From assembly GCA_030159235.1 (NCBI GenBank), contig BSBG01000003.1:62001-126000 (forward strand): a stretch of DNA of 64,000 nucleotides, read 5' to 3'. Under the pieces are notes generated by a model, which was not told where the DNA came from, made no database searches, and saw only the letters and a program-made list of their open reading frames with translations. Origin of the DNA: Bacillus safensis (lineage in GTDB: Bacteria > Bacillota > Bacilli > Bacillales > Bacillaceae). Both the position numbers and the translations under genes were made by a program. The stretch's first letter is position 1. Every line of letters begins with the position of its first letter. Shown here one piece after another: positions 1-8,443 of the stretch.

Positions 1-293
1 CAATCATTGGGACGATTATTACTCATTTGGCAGTAATTCTCTTTCATGTTCCAAAAGTCATCACGGTTACCTCGTTAAACGCACTCATTCGGATGGCTGG
101 TCCATGGCATGCTGTGTTAGCCAATATCGATCTATTTGTGATCTGGAATCTTGTTTTAACAGGCTTTTTATTCATCAAAGTAGGGCGTGTATCACCGAGA
201 ATTTCTTGGACGATTATTGGCGTCTTTTATATTTTATCTTTGATTTTTCAATATGTAGGAACAGCAATCAACATATCAGTAAGTTGGGGGTAG
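1..293 (+). CDS. yknW: YknW-type Yip1-family membrane protein (C-terminal part)
   Basis: Open frame entering from the left edge and ending at TAG 291-293, so only the last ~97 residues are present. What remains is strongly hydrophobic, with about three membrane segments. A TTG at 27 is internal, because the frame is open to the edge. The gene sits 9 bp upstream of yknX, as yknW does in B. subtilis, where YknW is a Yip1-family membrane protein needed for assembly of the YknXYZ exporter. The name rests mainly on this context; the fragment is too short for a confident domain call. Confidence 0.75.
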   Translation, partial: IIGTIITHLAVILFHVPKVITVTSLNALIRMAGPWHAVLANIDLFVIWNLVLTGFLFIKVGRVSPRISWTIIGVFYILSLIFQYVGTAINISVSWG

Positions 294-302
294 AAGGTTT
301 TT

Positions 303-1409
303 ATGAGAAAGAAAATCATCATCGGATCTATTATAATCACTGTGATTGGTCTATTTATTGGATTTAATATTGCGAAAAACCAAGCAAAGCCTGCTTCTAC
401 AGCAGCCATTAAAACAGTCAAACTCATGCCAAAAGAAATCACATCTACGGTGATGACACCCGGGACACTTTCATTTTCTGAGGAACAGTTCATTTACGAA
501 GAAGAGGAAAAGGGGAAATTGAAGGGGATTACTGTGAAAGAAGGAGAAACGGTAAAGGCCGGAACACCGCTTCTTACATATGAAAATAAGGAACTGGAGC
601 TTGAGGAGCAGCAGCAAGCACTGGCAGCTGAATCAAGTACACTAAAACTAGAACAATTGCAAAATAGACTCCGTGAATTAGATGGAAAAAAAGCAGACGA
701 GTCTGGCTCTCATTTCAAAAGCGAGCGAGATCAGCTTAAATTAGAACTGAAAGCGGCTGAATTAGAACAAAAGCAAGCAGAGATCAGCCAAGAAAAAGTA
801 AAGGCAAACATAGAAGATTTAACCGTCCATAGTAAGATTAGTGGTACAGTGATTTCCATTGAACAAGAGGCAGGGGCAGGCAAGCCGGAAGAAAGGCAGC
901 CGATCATCCATATTGGAAATGAGAAAAAAATGATTGTGCGAGGTTTAATCTCAGAGTATGACGCCATAAAAATCAAAAAGAAACAAAAAGTGAAGGTAAC
1001 GTCTGATGTCATTCGCGGAAAGAGCTGGCAAGGTGTCGTGAAAAAAGTAGGTGCGGTTCCTGTCCAGACAGCAGCCGAAACAACTTCGGGCGATCAATCG
1101 GTTCAATATCCTGTTGAAATTGAAATAAAGGGGAAAAAACCTAAGGCGAAAACTGGTTTTAAAATGATCATGGAAATTGAAACAGAGAAACGTCAAGCGC
1201 ATACGATTCCTGAAACAGCGGTAAAAAAAGAGAACGATGGACAATACGTTTATGTTGTTGAAAAAAATGTATTAAAGAAAGTAAAAGTGGTCATAGGGGA
1301 AACGTCAGGTCATGATCTTGAAGTGACAAAAGGTGTCAAGGCAGAGGATCAAATCATTGCTCACCCAACAGAGGACATGTATGACGGAATGGAAGTGAAT
1401 GCTGAATGA
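303..1409 (+). CDS. yknX: YknX, MacA-like adaptor of the YknXYZ exporter
   Basis: 368 residues. One N-terminal membrane anchor (about residues 5-25) is followed by a biotinyl-lipoyl-like segment, an alpha-helical hairpin rich in Glu/Gln/Lys (about 95-170, coiled coil), and a beta-barrel region, the order of HlyD/MacA periplasmic adaptors. In Gram-positives such proteins act on the outer face of the membrane and link a MacB-type ABC permease to its substrate. The stop overlaps the start of the ATPase gene (ATGA at 1406-1409), so the two are translationally coupled. B. subtilis YknWXYZ protects against the toxic peptide SdpC and is sigma-W controlled; any such promoter lies outside this window. 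Confidence 0.93.
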   Translation: MRKKIIIGSIIITVIGLFIGFNIAKNQAKPASTAAIKTVKLMPKEITSTVMTPGTLSFSEEQFIYEEEEKGKLKGITVKEGETVKAGTPLLTYENKELELEEQQQALAAESSTLKLEQLQNRLRELDGKKADESGSHFKSERDQLKLELKAAELEQKQAEISQEKVKANIEDLTVHSKISGTVISIEQEAGAGKPEERQPIIHIGNEKKMIVRGLISEYDAIKIKKKQKVKVTSDVIRGKSWQGVVKKVGAVPVQTAAETTSGDQSVQYPVEIEIKGKKPKAKTGFKMIMEIETEKRQAHTIPETAVKKENDGQYVYVVEKNVLKKVKVVIGETSGHDLEVTKGVKAEDQIIAHPTEDMYDGMEVNAE

Positions 1410-2107
1410 TTCAGCTTTCCAACGTGACAAAAAGCTATGAGGTCGCACAAGAAACATTTGATGTATTAAGTGACATGAATCTTGTCATTGAAAAAGGCGA
1501 GTATTTGTCCATTATGGGCCCGTCTGGCTCTGGAAAGTCGACTTTAATGAATATCATTGGCTGCTTAGACCGTCCAACGACAGGACAATATCATTTTCAA
1601 GGAACAGAGCTGTCAGCAGCAAAGGATCAAGAGCTCGCATTCATTCGAAATCAATCGATTGGATTTATTTTTCAGCAATTTCATCTGCTTCCGAGGTTAA
1701 ATGCAAGGCGTAATGTTGAACTTCCGATGATTTACGCTGGTATCAGCCAAAAGGAAAGAAAAGAACGTGCGGAAATGGCACTTGAAAAGGTTGGTTTGGC
1801 TGATCGAATGAAGCATATGCCAAGTGAGTTGTCAGGAGGACAAAAGCAAAGAGTGGCAATTGCACGTGCGATTGTCAATAAGCCTCAGCTTATCTTAGCA
1901 GATGAGCCGACTGGCGCTCTTGACTCAAAGACAAGCTTCTCAATCATGGAACAGTTTACACAGCTAAATGAGGAAGGGGTAACGATTGTGCTTGTCACCC
2001 ATGAAGAAGAAATAGCTGCGTATACAAACCGGACGGTCGTTGTACGAGATGGGCGACTCGTTGAAGATAGATTGGTACAAGGAGACGCTATGAATGAAAC
2101 TCTTTGA
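1406..2107 (+). CDS. yknY: YknY, ABC transporter ATP-binding protein
   Basis: 233 residues, the usual size for a MacB/LolD-type ATPase. Walker A GPSGSGKST lies at about 38-46, the Q-loop in FIFQQFH, the signature LSGGQKQR near 141, Walker B ILADEPTGALDS near 162, and the switch His in LVTHE. It overlaps yknX by 4 bp and yknZ by 14 bp, giving a tight three-gene unit. It should energise the YknZ permease. Assignment to this subfamily is by motif set and neighbours. Confidence 0.95.
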   Translation: MIQLSNVTKSYEVAQETFDVLSDMNLVIEKGEYLSIMGPSGSGKSTLMNIIGCLDRPTTGQYHFQGTELSAAKDQELAFIRNQSIGFIFQQFHLLPRLNARRNVELPMIYAGISQKERKERAEMALEKVGLADRMKHMPSELSGGQKQRVAIARAIVNKPQLILADEPTGALDSKTSFSIMEQFTQLNEEGVTIVLVTHEEEIAAYTNRTVVVRDGRLVEDRLVQGDAMNETL

Positions 2108-3287
2108 AAATATCAAGATAGCGATGAATTCGGTTTTAGCGCATAAATTACGCTCTATTTTAACGATGCTTGGAATTATTATTGGTGTTGGTTCAGTCAT
2201 TGCGATCGTGGCGATTGGTCAAGGCGGTGAGCAAATGTTAAAAGGATCGATTTCAGGTCCAAACAATACCATTGATATGACATATACGCCTTCTGACGAG
2301 GAGCTAAATGCGAATCCAAATGCCTTATTCGAAGCCGCATTTACTGAGGAAGACATAAAAACCATTAAGACAATCAATGGTGTGAAGCAGGTTGCCTCCT
2401 CTACCGCACAAGGAATGCAGCTGAGATTTCAGGATACGACAGTGGACGCGACAGTGAACGGTATAAATGAAGGGTATACGAATGTACATTCATTACAAAT
2501 AGCAGAAGGACAGGATTTAAGAGATATTGACTTTAGAAGCGGCAGGAGAGCCGCTCTCATCTCAGAAGGCTTACAAAAAGAACTATTTGACGGACAAAAG
2601 GCATTAGGCGAACTGATTTGGGTGAACGGACAGCCAGTTGAAGTCATCGGTGTGTTAGCAAAGCAGAAAGGGATGTTTTCATTTGATATGAATGAAATAT
2701 ATGTCCCATTTGCGATGCTCGCCTCCACATTTGGGATAAATGAATATGATAAGCTGTCTATTCAAGTCGCACATGCTGATCAAATGAAGGAAGTAGGAAA
2801 GAACGCGGCTGCCTTATTAAATGAAAATCATCATACAGAAGATGCTTACGAAATGATCAATATGGAAGAAATCGCAGAAGGCATCGGTCAAATAACGTCC
2901 GTTATGACAACGATCATTGGCTCAATAGCCGGAATCTCTTTACTTGTCGGCGGTATTGGTGTGATGAATATTATGCTCGTTTCCGTGACAGAGAGAACAA
3001 GGGAAATCGGTATTCGAAAGGCGATTGGAGCAACCAGGGCTCAAATTCTCGTTCAGTTTTTAATTGAGTCTGTCGTCTTAACACTCATCGGCGGGTTAAT
3101 GGGGATTGCACTCGGTTTAGGTGGTGCCTCGCTCGTTTCACTATTTGCCGGCTGGCCGTCCTTAGTATCTTGGCAAGTGGTATGCGGAGGCGTACTATTT
3201 AGTATGCTCATTGGTATTGTTTTTGGGTTAATTCCTGCGAATAAAGCAGCAAGACTAGATCCTATTGAATCGCTCAGGTATGAATAA
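2094..3287 (+). CDS. yknZ: YknZ, MacB-like ABC permease
   Basis: 397 residues. One membrane helix near the N-terminus (about 20-42) follows the typical MLGIIIGVGSVIAIVAIG motif. A large extracytoplasmic domain follows, then three C-terminal helices in a FtsX-like domain, including the conserved TREIGIRKAIGATR loop and the ending KAARLDPIESLRYE. This is the MacB_PCD plus FtsX layout. Its start lies inside yknY. It partners YknY and YknX, probably in export or in clearing of membrane-active peptides. A terminator follows at 3343. Confidence 0.95.
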   Translation: MKLFENIKIAMNSVLAHKLRSILTMLGIIIGVGSVIAIVAIGQGGEQMLKGSISGPNNTIDMTYTPSDEELNANPNALFEAAFTEEDIKTIKTINGVKQVASSTAQGMQLRFQDTTVDATVNGINEGYTNVHSLQIAEGQDLRDIDFRSGRRAALISEGLQKELFDGQKALGELIWVNGQPVEVIGVLAKQKGMFSFDMNEIYVPFAMLASTFGINEYDKLSIQVAHADQMKEVGKNAAALLNENHHTEDAYEMINMEEIAEGIGQITSVMTTIIGSIAGISLLVGGIGVMNIMLVSVTERTREIGIRKAIGATRAQILVQFLIESVVLTLIGGLMGIALGLGGASLVSLFAGWPSLVSWQVVCGGVLFSMLIGIVFGLIPANKAARLDPIESLRYE

Positions 3288-3342
3288 TTTGAAGAAGAAA
3301 AAAGTATATAAACGTCGTGAATTCACCCTGATTCAACCATCT

Positions 3343-3377
3343 AAAGCATTTATGCAAATCGCATAAATGCTTTTTTT
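3343..3377 (+). terminator. Terminator of yknXYZ
   Basis: Perfect 13-bp stem AAAGCATTTATGC / GCATAAATGCTTT with a 5-nt loop and a run of seven T. It separates the exporter operon from the fructose operon. Confidence 0.9.
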
Positions 3378-3533
3378 AGTTCCATTGAATGAAATGAAAA
3401 ATGATAGAAATGCTAATATCATGACTTTCTTCTTAATGTCACATATTTTTCAGTTTACAAATGGTACATATAAAGGTAAGATGACCATTGTGAAAGAATT
3501 TGATAGTTATTGAATGTATTTGACTGTTTTGTG

Positions 3534-3562
3534 TTGATAATGTTGAAAAAAGCGATTACAAT
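3534..3562 (+). promoter_or_regulatory. Sigma-A promoter of the fru operon
   Basis: TTGATA (3534-3539), a 17-bp spacer, then TACAAT (3557-3562), one mismatch from consensus in each hexamer. Predicted start of transcription is about 3569, roughly 40 nt ahead of the fruR ATG. The rest of 3378-3607 is AT-rich with no open gene. Confidence 0.7.
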
Positions 3563-3578
3563 AAAGGTGCACGCAAAA

Positions 3579-3592
3579 TGAATACGTTTTCA
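3579..3592 (+). promoter_or_regulatory. cre-like site in the fru leader
   Basis: TGAATACGTTTTCA matches the CcpA operator consensus TGWAARCGYTWNCW at 13 of 14 positions. It lies about 10 nt downstream of the predicted transcription start, where CcpA would block initiation or elongation. Fits glucose repression of fructose use; not proven by sequence alone. Confidence 0.55.
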
Positions 3593-3607
3593 AAAGGGGG
3601 TGTTTTC

Positions 3608-4363
3608 ATGTTAACACCTGAAAGACATCAACTCATAATCGACTGTTTAGAAGAAAATGATGTTATTAAAATACAGGACCTAACGATGATGACGGATGCG
3701 TCTGAATCCACAATTAGAAGAGATTTATCAGCCCTTGAAGAAAAAGGATTTCTTAAAAGGGTTCATGGGGGAGCAGCCAAGATATCGAGTATTCGTCTTG
3801 AACCAGATGTATTTGAGAAATCTGCCAAAAACCTTCATGAAAAGTCATTGGTTGCAGAGGCAGCTGCATCTCTTTTAAAACAAGGCGACTGTATTTATTT
3901 AGATGCTGGTACAACCACACAGCAAATGATTGAATATATCGATCCAGATCAAGATATTGTCGTGGTGACAAACGGTGTTATGCACATTGAAGCACTCATG
4001 AGAAAAGGGATTTCTTTTTACCTGATAGGCGGATCAGTGAAACATCGAACAGGTGCCATGGTAGGAGCCGCAGCTTTGACAGCGATGGAAAATTACCGTT
4101 TTGACAAAAGCTTTGTTGGGACGAATGGCATTCACCCTGAGGCGGGTTTTACAACTCCTGATCCAGAGGAAGCGCTTATGAAAAAAAGAGCCATGAAACA
4201 GGCGAAAAAAACTTATATCTTATCAGATGCCTCAAAGTTTGGCGAAATATCGTTTTCAGCTTTTGCTAGTTTACAGGAAGCCACCATTATCACAAACGAC
4301 GCAAAAGAGGATTCATTCGATAATTACCATGAAAAAACGGTTATAAAGGTAGTGAAAATATGA
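3608..4363 (+). CDS. fruR: FruR, DeoR-family repressor of the fructose operon
   Basis: 251 residues from ATG 3608, chosen over the upstream in-frame ATG 3578 because a GGGGG-type RBS sits 7 nt before it and because the family begins MLTPERHQ. The upstream ATG would also overlap the cre-like site. The N-terminus holds a DeoR helix-turn-helix (SESTIRRDL) followed by the FLKRVHGGA linker; the rest is the sugar-phosphate-binding DeoRC domain with the DAGTTT motif. It should respond to fructose 1-phosphate and control fruRKA. Its stop overlaps the fruK start (ATGA). Confidence 0.95.
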   Translation: MLTPERHQLIIDCLEENDVIKIQDLTMMTDASESTIRRDLSALEEKGFLKRVHGGAAKISSIRLEPDVFEKSAKNLHEKSLVAEAAASLLKQGDCIYLDAGTTTQQMIEYIDPDQDIVVVTNGVMHIEALMRKGISFYLIGGSVKHRTGAMVGAAALTAMENYRFDKSFVGTNGIHPEAGFTTPDPEEALMKKRAMKQAKKTYILSDASKFGEISFSAFASLQEATIITNDAKEDSFDNYHEKTVIKVVKI

Positions 4364-5271
4364 TTTATACAGTTACTTTAAACCCATCAGTTGATTACAT
4401 CGTACACGTGGAGGATTTTGCAGTTGGCGGTTTAAATCGTTCAACCTATGATAAAAAATATCCAGGTGGTAAAGGAATTAATGTCTCAAGGCTTTTAAAA
4501 CGTCACGGTGTTGAATCAAAAGCGCTTGGATTCATTGGTGGATTTACAGGCAAATATATTCAAGATTTTTTACAGAACGAACAATTACAAACAGCCTTTC
4601 ACGAGGTGTCAGAAGATACACGAATTAATGTGAAACTAAAAACTGGTGAAGAGACAGAAATCAACGGACTCGGACCAGCTATTACTGAAGCACAATTTGA
4701 GTCGTTTCTATCTCAATTTTCTTCATTGACTGAAGGTGATGTCGTTGTATTAGCTGGCAGCATTCCTTCTTCTTTGCCTCATAACACGTATGAGCGTATT
4801 GCTGAAGTTTGCGAAGAGCAAGGTGTAAGAGTTGTTCTTGATATTTCTGGCGAAGCGTTAAAAAAAGCAGCAGACATGAAACCGTTCTTAATGAAGCCAA
4901 ATCATCATGAACTGGGTGAAATGTTTGAAACGAGTATTTCATCAGCAGAAGAAGCTATTCCTTACGGGAAAAAGCTGTTAGAACAAGGCGCTGAACATGT
5001 CATCGTATCCATGGCTGGAGATGGGGCCCTTTTATTCAGTAAAGAAGGAATCTATCAGTCCAATGTTCCAAAGGGAACGCTTGTTAATTCAGTTGGTGCA
5101 GGAGATTCAGTCGTTGCAGGGTTTTTAGCCGGCGTTTCGAAAGGACTTTCAATTGAAGAGTCATTTAAGCTTGGTGTCACTTCGGGTAGCGCTACAGCAT
5201 TTTCTGAGGAGCTCGGAACAAAAGAGCTTGTCGATACACTATTACCACAAGTAAAAGTCACACGCATTTAA
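4360..5271 (+). CDS. fruK: 1-phosphofructokinase
   Basis: 303 residues, PfkB family. The N-terminus MIYTVTLNPSVDY and the C-terminal motif VNSVGAGDSVVAGF, containing the catalytic Asp and anion hole, are both intact. It phosphorylates fructose 1-phosphate, made by FruA during uptake, to fructose 1,6-bisphosphate. The 4-bp overlap with fruR and a 13-bp gap to fruA place it mid-operon. TagatoseK-type PfkB enzymes are the alternative, but the operon settles it. Confidence 0.97.
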   Translation: MIYTVTLNPSVDYIVHVEDFAVGGLNRSTYDKKYPGGKGINVSRLLKRHGVESKALGFIGGFTGKYIQDFLQNEQLQTAFHEVSEDTRINVKLKTGEETEINGLGPAITEAQFESFLSQFSSLTEGDVVVLAGSIPSSLPHNTYERIAEVCEEQGVRVVLDISGEALKKAADMKPFLMKPNHHELGEMFETSISSAEEAIPYGKKLLEQGAEHVIVSMAGDGALLFSKEGIYQSNVPKGTLVNSVGAGDSVVAGFLAGVSKGLSIEESFKLGVTSGSATAFSEELGTKELVDTLLPQVKVTRI

Positions 5272-5284
5272 AGGAGGAGTCATC

Positions 5285-7177
5285 ATGAAAATTACAGAAC
5301 TACTCACGAAGCAAACCATTAAGCTTCAATTAGACAGCCAGCAGAAAGAAGCAGTTATTGAAGAGCTGGTCACTGTTTTAGATACAGCAGGCAAGTTAAA
5401 TGATAAAGAAGGCTACAAAGAAGCTGTAATCAATCGTGAAAAACAGAGCTCTACAGGTATTGGCGAAGGAATTGCCATCCCTCATGCTAAAACAGCAAGT
5501 GTAAAAGAGCCTGCCATTGCATTTGGCCGCTCGACTGCTGGTGTAGATTATGAATCGCTAGATGCTCAGCCGAGTCATCTTGTCTTTATGATTGCTGCAA
5601 CGGAAGGCGCAAACAACACGCACTTAGAGGCACTTTCTCGTTTATCTACACTTCTTATGCGTGAAGAAATTCGAAAGCAGCTCCTTGAAGCGGCTGATGA
5701 GGATGAAATCATTGATATCATCAATACGCATGATCAAGATGATGAAGAAGAAGAGGAAGTTCAAGAGGAGCCGACTGCAGAAGGAAAACCTGCAAAAATT
5801 TTAGCGGTAACGGCTTGCCCGACTGGCATTGCACATACATTTATGGCAGCAGATGCTTTGAAAGAAAAAGCAAAAGAAATGGGCGTTGACATCAAAGTTG
5901 AAACAAACGGCTCTAGCGGTATTAAACATGCCCTTACAGCAAAAGAAATTGAAGAAGCGCCAGCTATCATTGTTGCAGCGGATAAGCAAGTTGAAATGGA
6001 ACGCTTTAAAGGCAAACATGTCATTGAAGTACCTGTTACAGCTGGTATTCGCCGCCCGCAGGAATTGATTGAAAAAGCAATCAATCAAGATGCACCGATT
6101 TATAAAGGCTCAGGCGGCCGTTCTTCAAAAGACGAAAATGAATCATCTAGCAAAGGAAGAAGCGGATTTTACAAGCACTTAATGAGTGGTGTAAGTAACA
6201 TGCTTCCATTTGTTGTCGGAGGCGGTATCCTTGTTGCAATTTCATTCTTCTGGGGTATTAAGTCAGCAGACCCTAATGACCCTTCATTTAATTCATTTGC
6301 AGCTGTATTAAAAGGAATTGGCGGAGATAATGCGCTTGCCTTAATCGTTGCTGTATTAGCTGGATTTATTGCCATGAGTATTGCAGATCGTCCAGGTTTT
6401 GCGCCAGGTATGGTTGGTGGATTTATGGCGTCAGCAGCAGGTGCAGGATTCTTAGGCGGACTGATTGCTGGTTTCCTAGCTGGTTATATCGTTGTGCTGC
6501 TCAAAAAAGTATTCACATTCGTACCGCAGTCACTCGACGGAATTAAACCTGTTCTCTTGTATCCATTGTTCGGTATTTTCTTCACAGGTATTATCATGCA
6601 TTATATTGTCAATACACCAGTGAAAATGGTGATGGACGGATTAACACATTGGCTTGAATCATTAGGTACTGGAAACCTTGTCTTAATGGGTATTATTTTA
6701 GCTGGTATGATGGCAATTGATATGGGCGGTCCAATTAACAAAGCGGCTTACACATTTGGTCTTGCTATGATCGCTGCTGGCAACTACGCACCGCATGCTG
6801 CAATTATGGCAGGCGGAATGGTTCCACCATTAGGTATTGCACTTGCAACAACAATCTTTAGAAATAAATTCTCAAAACGTGACCGTGAAGCGGGGATTAC
6901 ATGCTACTTCATGGGAGCGGCCTTTATCACTGAAGGGGCGATCCCGTTTGCTGCGGCAGATCCTTTGCGCGTGATTCCTTCAGCTGTCATTGGTGCAGCA
7001 GTTGCTGGCGGATTAACGGAATTCTTTAGAGTTACGCTTCCGGCACCGCACGGCGGACTATTTGTTTTCTGGGTAACAAATCATCCAGTTCTTTATATCA
7101 TCAGCATCTTAATCGGTGCCGTTGTCACAGCAATTTTACTAGGTATTTTGAAAAAACCAGTCAAACAAGAAGCGTAA
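5285..7177 (+). CDS. fruA: Fructose-specific PTS enzyme IIABC
   Basis: 630 residues with domains in the order IIA-IIB-IIC. The IIA phospho-His lies in IPHAKT (about His67). A very acidic linker follows (DDEEEEEVQEEP, about 155-167). The IIB active Cys is in VTACPTGIAHT (about Cys178). A Ser/Lys-rich linker leads to a hydrophobic IIC domain from about residue 300 with many membrane segments. It takes up fructose and phosphorylates it to fructose 1-phosphate at the membrane. Good AGGAGG RBS at 5272. Last gene of the operon. Confidence 0.97.
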   Translation: MKITELLTKQTIKLQLDSQQKEAVIEELVTVLDTAGKLNDKEGYKEAVINREKQSSTGIGEGIAIPHAKTASVKEPAIAFGRSTAGVDYESLDAQPSHLVFMIAATEGANNTHLEALSRLSTLLMREEIRKQLLEAADEDEIIDIINTHDQDDEEEEEVQEEPTAEGKPAKILAVTACPTGIAHTFMAADALKEKAKEMGVDIKVETNGSSGIKHALTAKEIEEAPAIIVAADKQVEMERFKGKHVIEVPVTAGIRRPQELIEKAINQDAPIYKGSGGRSSKDENESSSKGRSGFYKHLMSGVSNMLPFVVGGGILVAISFFWGIKSADPNDPSFNSFAAVLKGIGGDNALALIVAVLAGFIAMSIADRPGFAPGMVGGFMASAAGAGFLGGLIAGFLAGYIVVLLKKVFTFVPQSLDGIKPVLLYPLFGIFFTGIIMHYIVNTPVKMVMDGLTHWLESLGTGNLVLMGIILAGMMAIDMGGPINKAAYTFGLAMIAAGNYAPHAAIMAGGMVPPLGIALATTIFRNKFSKRDREAGITCYFMGAAFITEGAIPFAAADPLRVIPSAVIGAAVAGGLTEFFRVTLPAPHGGLFVFWVTNHPVLYIISILIGAVVTAILLGILKKPVKQEA

Positions 7178-7186
7178 TTTGAGAAG

Positions 7187-7215
7187 AAAAGCATCGTGAA
7201 AAACGGTGCTTTTTT
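7187..7215 (+). terminator. Terminator of fruRKA
   Basis: Stem AAGCATCGT / ACGGTGCTT (one G-U pair) with a GAAAA loop and six T. Confidence 0.8.
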
Positions 7216-7263
7216 GTTTAATTTTCATTGAATTAGGAAAAAATATCTAATTGGATGGTTGTC

Positions 7264-7292
7264 TTGTGAATTTTTAACTGACATGTGATAAA
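7264..7292 (+). promoter_or_regulatory. Candidate sipT promoter
   Basis: TTGTGA, 17 bp, then GATAAA preceded by an extended TG (TGTGATAAA). Moderate match to sigma-A; the only reasonable candidate in 7216-7354. Confidence 0.4.
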
Positions 7293-7354
7293 GTAAAGTT
7301 ATTCAATTAACGTTTCAAGTCTTTTAGCAGAAAGTCTTAGGAGGAAGCAGTATT

Positions 7355-7960
7355 TTGAACGAAGAAAACAAACAAAACGAAAATGAAATTCAATCTGATG
7401 CGAAGCAAGCCAAAACAGAGAAGAAAAGTTCACTGTTTGAATGGATCAAAGCCATTTTAATTGCACTTGCACTCGTCTTGCTCATTCGTACGTTTATATT
7501 TGAACCGTATGTGGTGGAAGGAGAGTCAATGGAACCGACCCTTCATGACGGAGAAAAGCTGTTTGTCAACAAAACCATTAACTATCTCGGTGGTGTCAAA
7601 CGTGGTGACATCGTGATTATTAATGGAAAAGATGGTCAGAAGATTCATTATGTCAAACGCTTGATCGGCCTTCCAGGAGATACGATTGAAATGAAGGATG
7701 ATACGCTTTACATTAATGGTAAAAAAGTAGATGAGCCTTATTTAAAAGAGAACAAGGCGCATGCGAAAGAGTATGAAGTGCATTTGACTGGAGATTTTGG
7801 TCCAGTGAAAGTACCGAAAAACGATTACTTTGTGATGGGGGACAACAGACTGAATTCCATGGACAGCAGAAATGGACTTGGACTCATTGAAAAGGATCGG
7901 ATTGTCGGGACATCAGAATTTGTTTTCTTCCCATTTGGCGACATTCGACAAACAAAATAA
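7355..7960 (+). CDS. sipT: Type I signal peptidase SipT
   Basis: 201 residues from TTG 7355 with TAGGAGG nine nt upstream. A charged Lys/Glu/Gln-rich cytoplasmic tail (1-28) is followed by one membrane anchor (about 29-47) and an extracellular catalytic domain. The Ser/Lys dyad is visible: Ser58 in GESMEP and Lys101 in YVKRLIGLPGD; the GDNRLNSMDSR box is also present. It cleaves signal peptides of Sec and Tat substrates. Position after fruA matches B. subtilis sipT, a major secretory signal peptidase. The tail is somewhat longer than in the 193-residue B. subtilis protein. Confidence 0.95.
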   Translation: MNEENKQNENEIQSDAKQAKTEKKSSLFEWIKAILIALALVLLIRTFIFEPYVVEGESMEPTLHDGEKLFVNKTINYLGGVKRGDIVIINGKDGQKIHYVKRLIGLPGDTIEMKDDTLYINGKKVDEPYLKENKAHAKEYEVHLTGDFGPVKVPKNDYFVMGDNRLNSMDSRNGLGLIEKDRIVGTSEFVFFPFGDIRQTK

Positions 7961-8000
7961 AAGCACCTTTCTCAGAGGCAAGAGAAAAGTGCTTGACTGG

Positions 8001-8026
8001 ACGACCCTTAAAGAAGGGTCGTTTTT
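8001..8026 (+). terminator. Terminator between sipT and ykoA
   Basis: ACGACCCTT / AAGGGTCGT with a short loop and TTTTT. It overlaps the ykoA stop codon. An additional upstream stem (7962-7995, AAGCAC.TTTCTC / GAGAAA.GTGCTT) has no T run. Confidence 0.7.
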
Positions 8027-8300
8027 AATTTGGCGTGAGCATCGTGATAATGATCACAATCGCTAGAACAGAAGCGAACACAGATCCGGTAATGGCTAAA
8101 ACGGATCGAAATAACCCGATCTTTTGGTTTTCCTTTCCCCGCTTTTGTAAAAAGCGCTTAGAAAAGATGTGGACCAGTGTGTAAATAAGGACAAGACCAA
8201 TATAAAGGCCAAAGTCCCTCGCATTAAAGCCGGTTGCGGATAAATAAATGCCCATAAAGAAAATCAATAAACAGTATTCCATCAGTGTGAGTAATCTCAA
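8025..8300 (-). CDS. ykoA: YkoA, small membrane protein of unknown function
   Basis: 91 residues with about three hydrophobic segments (8-25, 29-48, 66-88) separated by a basic stretch (SKRFLQKRGK). No catalytic motif. Named from sequence resemblance and its place between sipT and ykpA, convergent with sipT. Its RBS is AAGGAGT some 10 nt upstream. Function unknown. Confidence 0.8.
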   Translation of the reverse strand: MRLLTLMEYCLLIFFMGIYLSATGFNARDFGLYIGLVLIYTLVHIFSKRFLQKRGKENQKIGLFRSVLAITGSVFASVLAIVIIITMLTPN

Positions 8301-8443
8301 ATCGCACGAACTCCTTCAATCAATCATTCTCGATTATTATACCATAATGGACAAAAAGCCTTCGTTCTTAGCGAGAGACGTTTCTATCAAGCGTTATTCA
8401 TGTTATACTTCATAATGATGAATGAGTGATGGAGGATTAATAA

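Noticed and set aside
7962-7995. Second hairpin after sipT as a terminator
   Set aside because: The stem is good apart from one mismatch, but it has no T run; the next hairpin at 8001 does the job.
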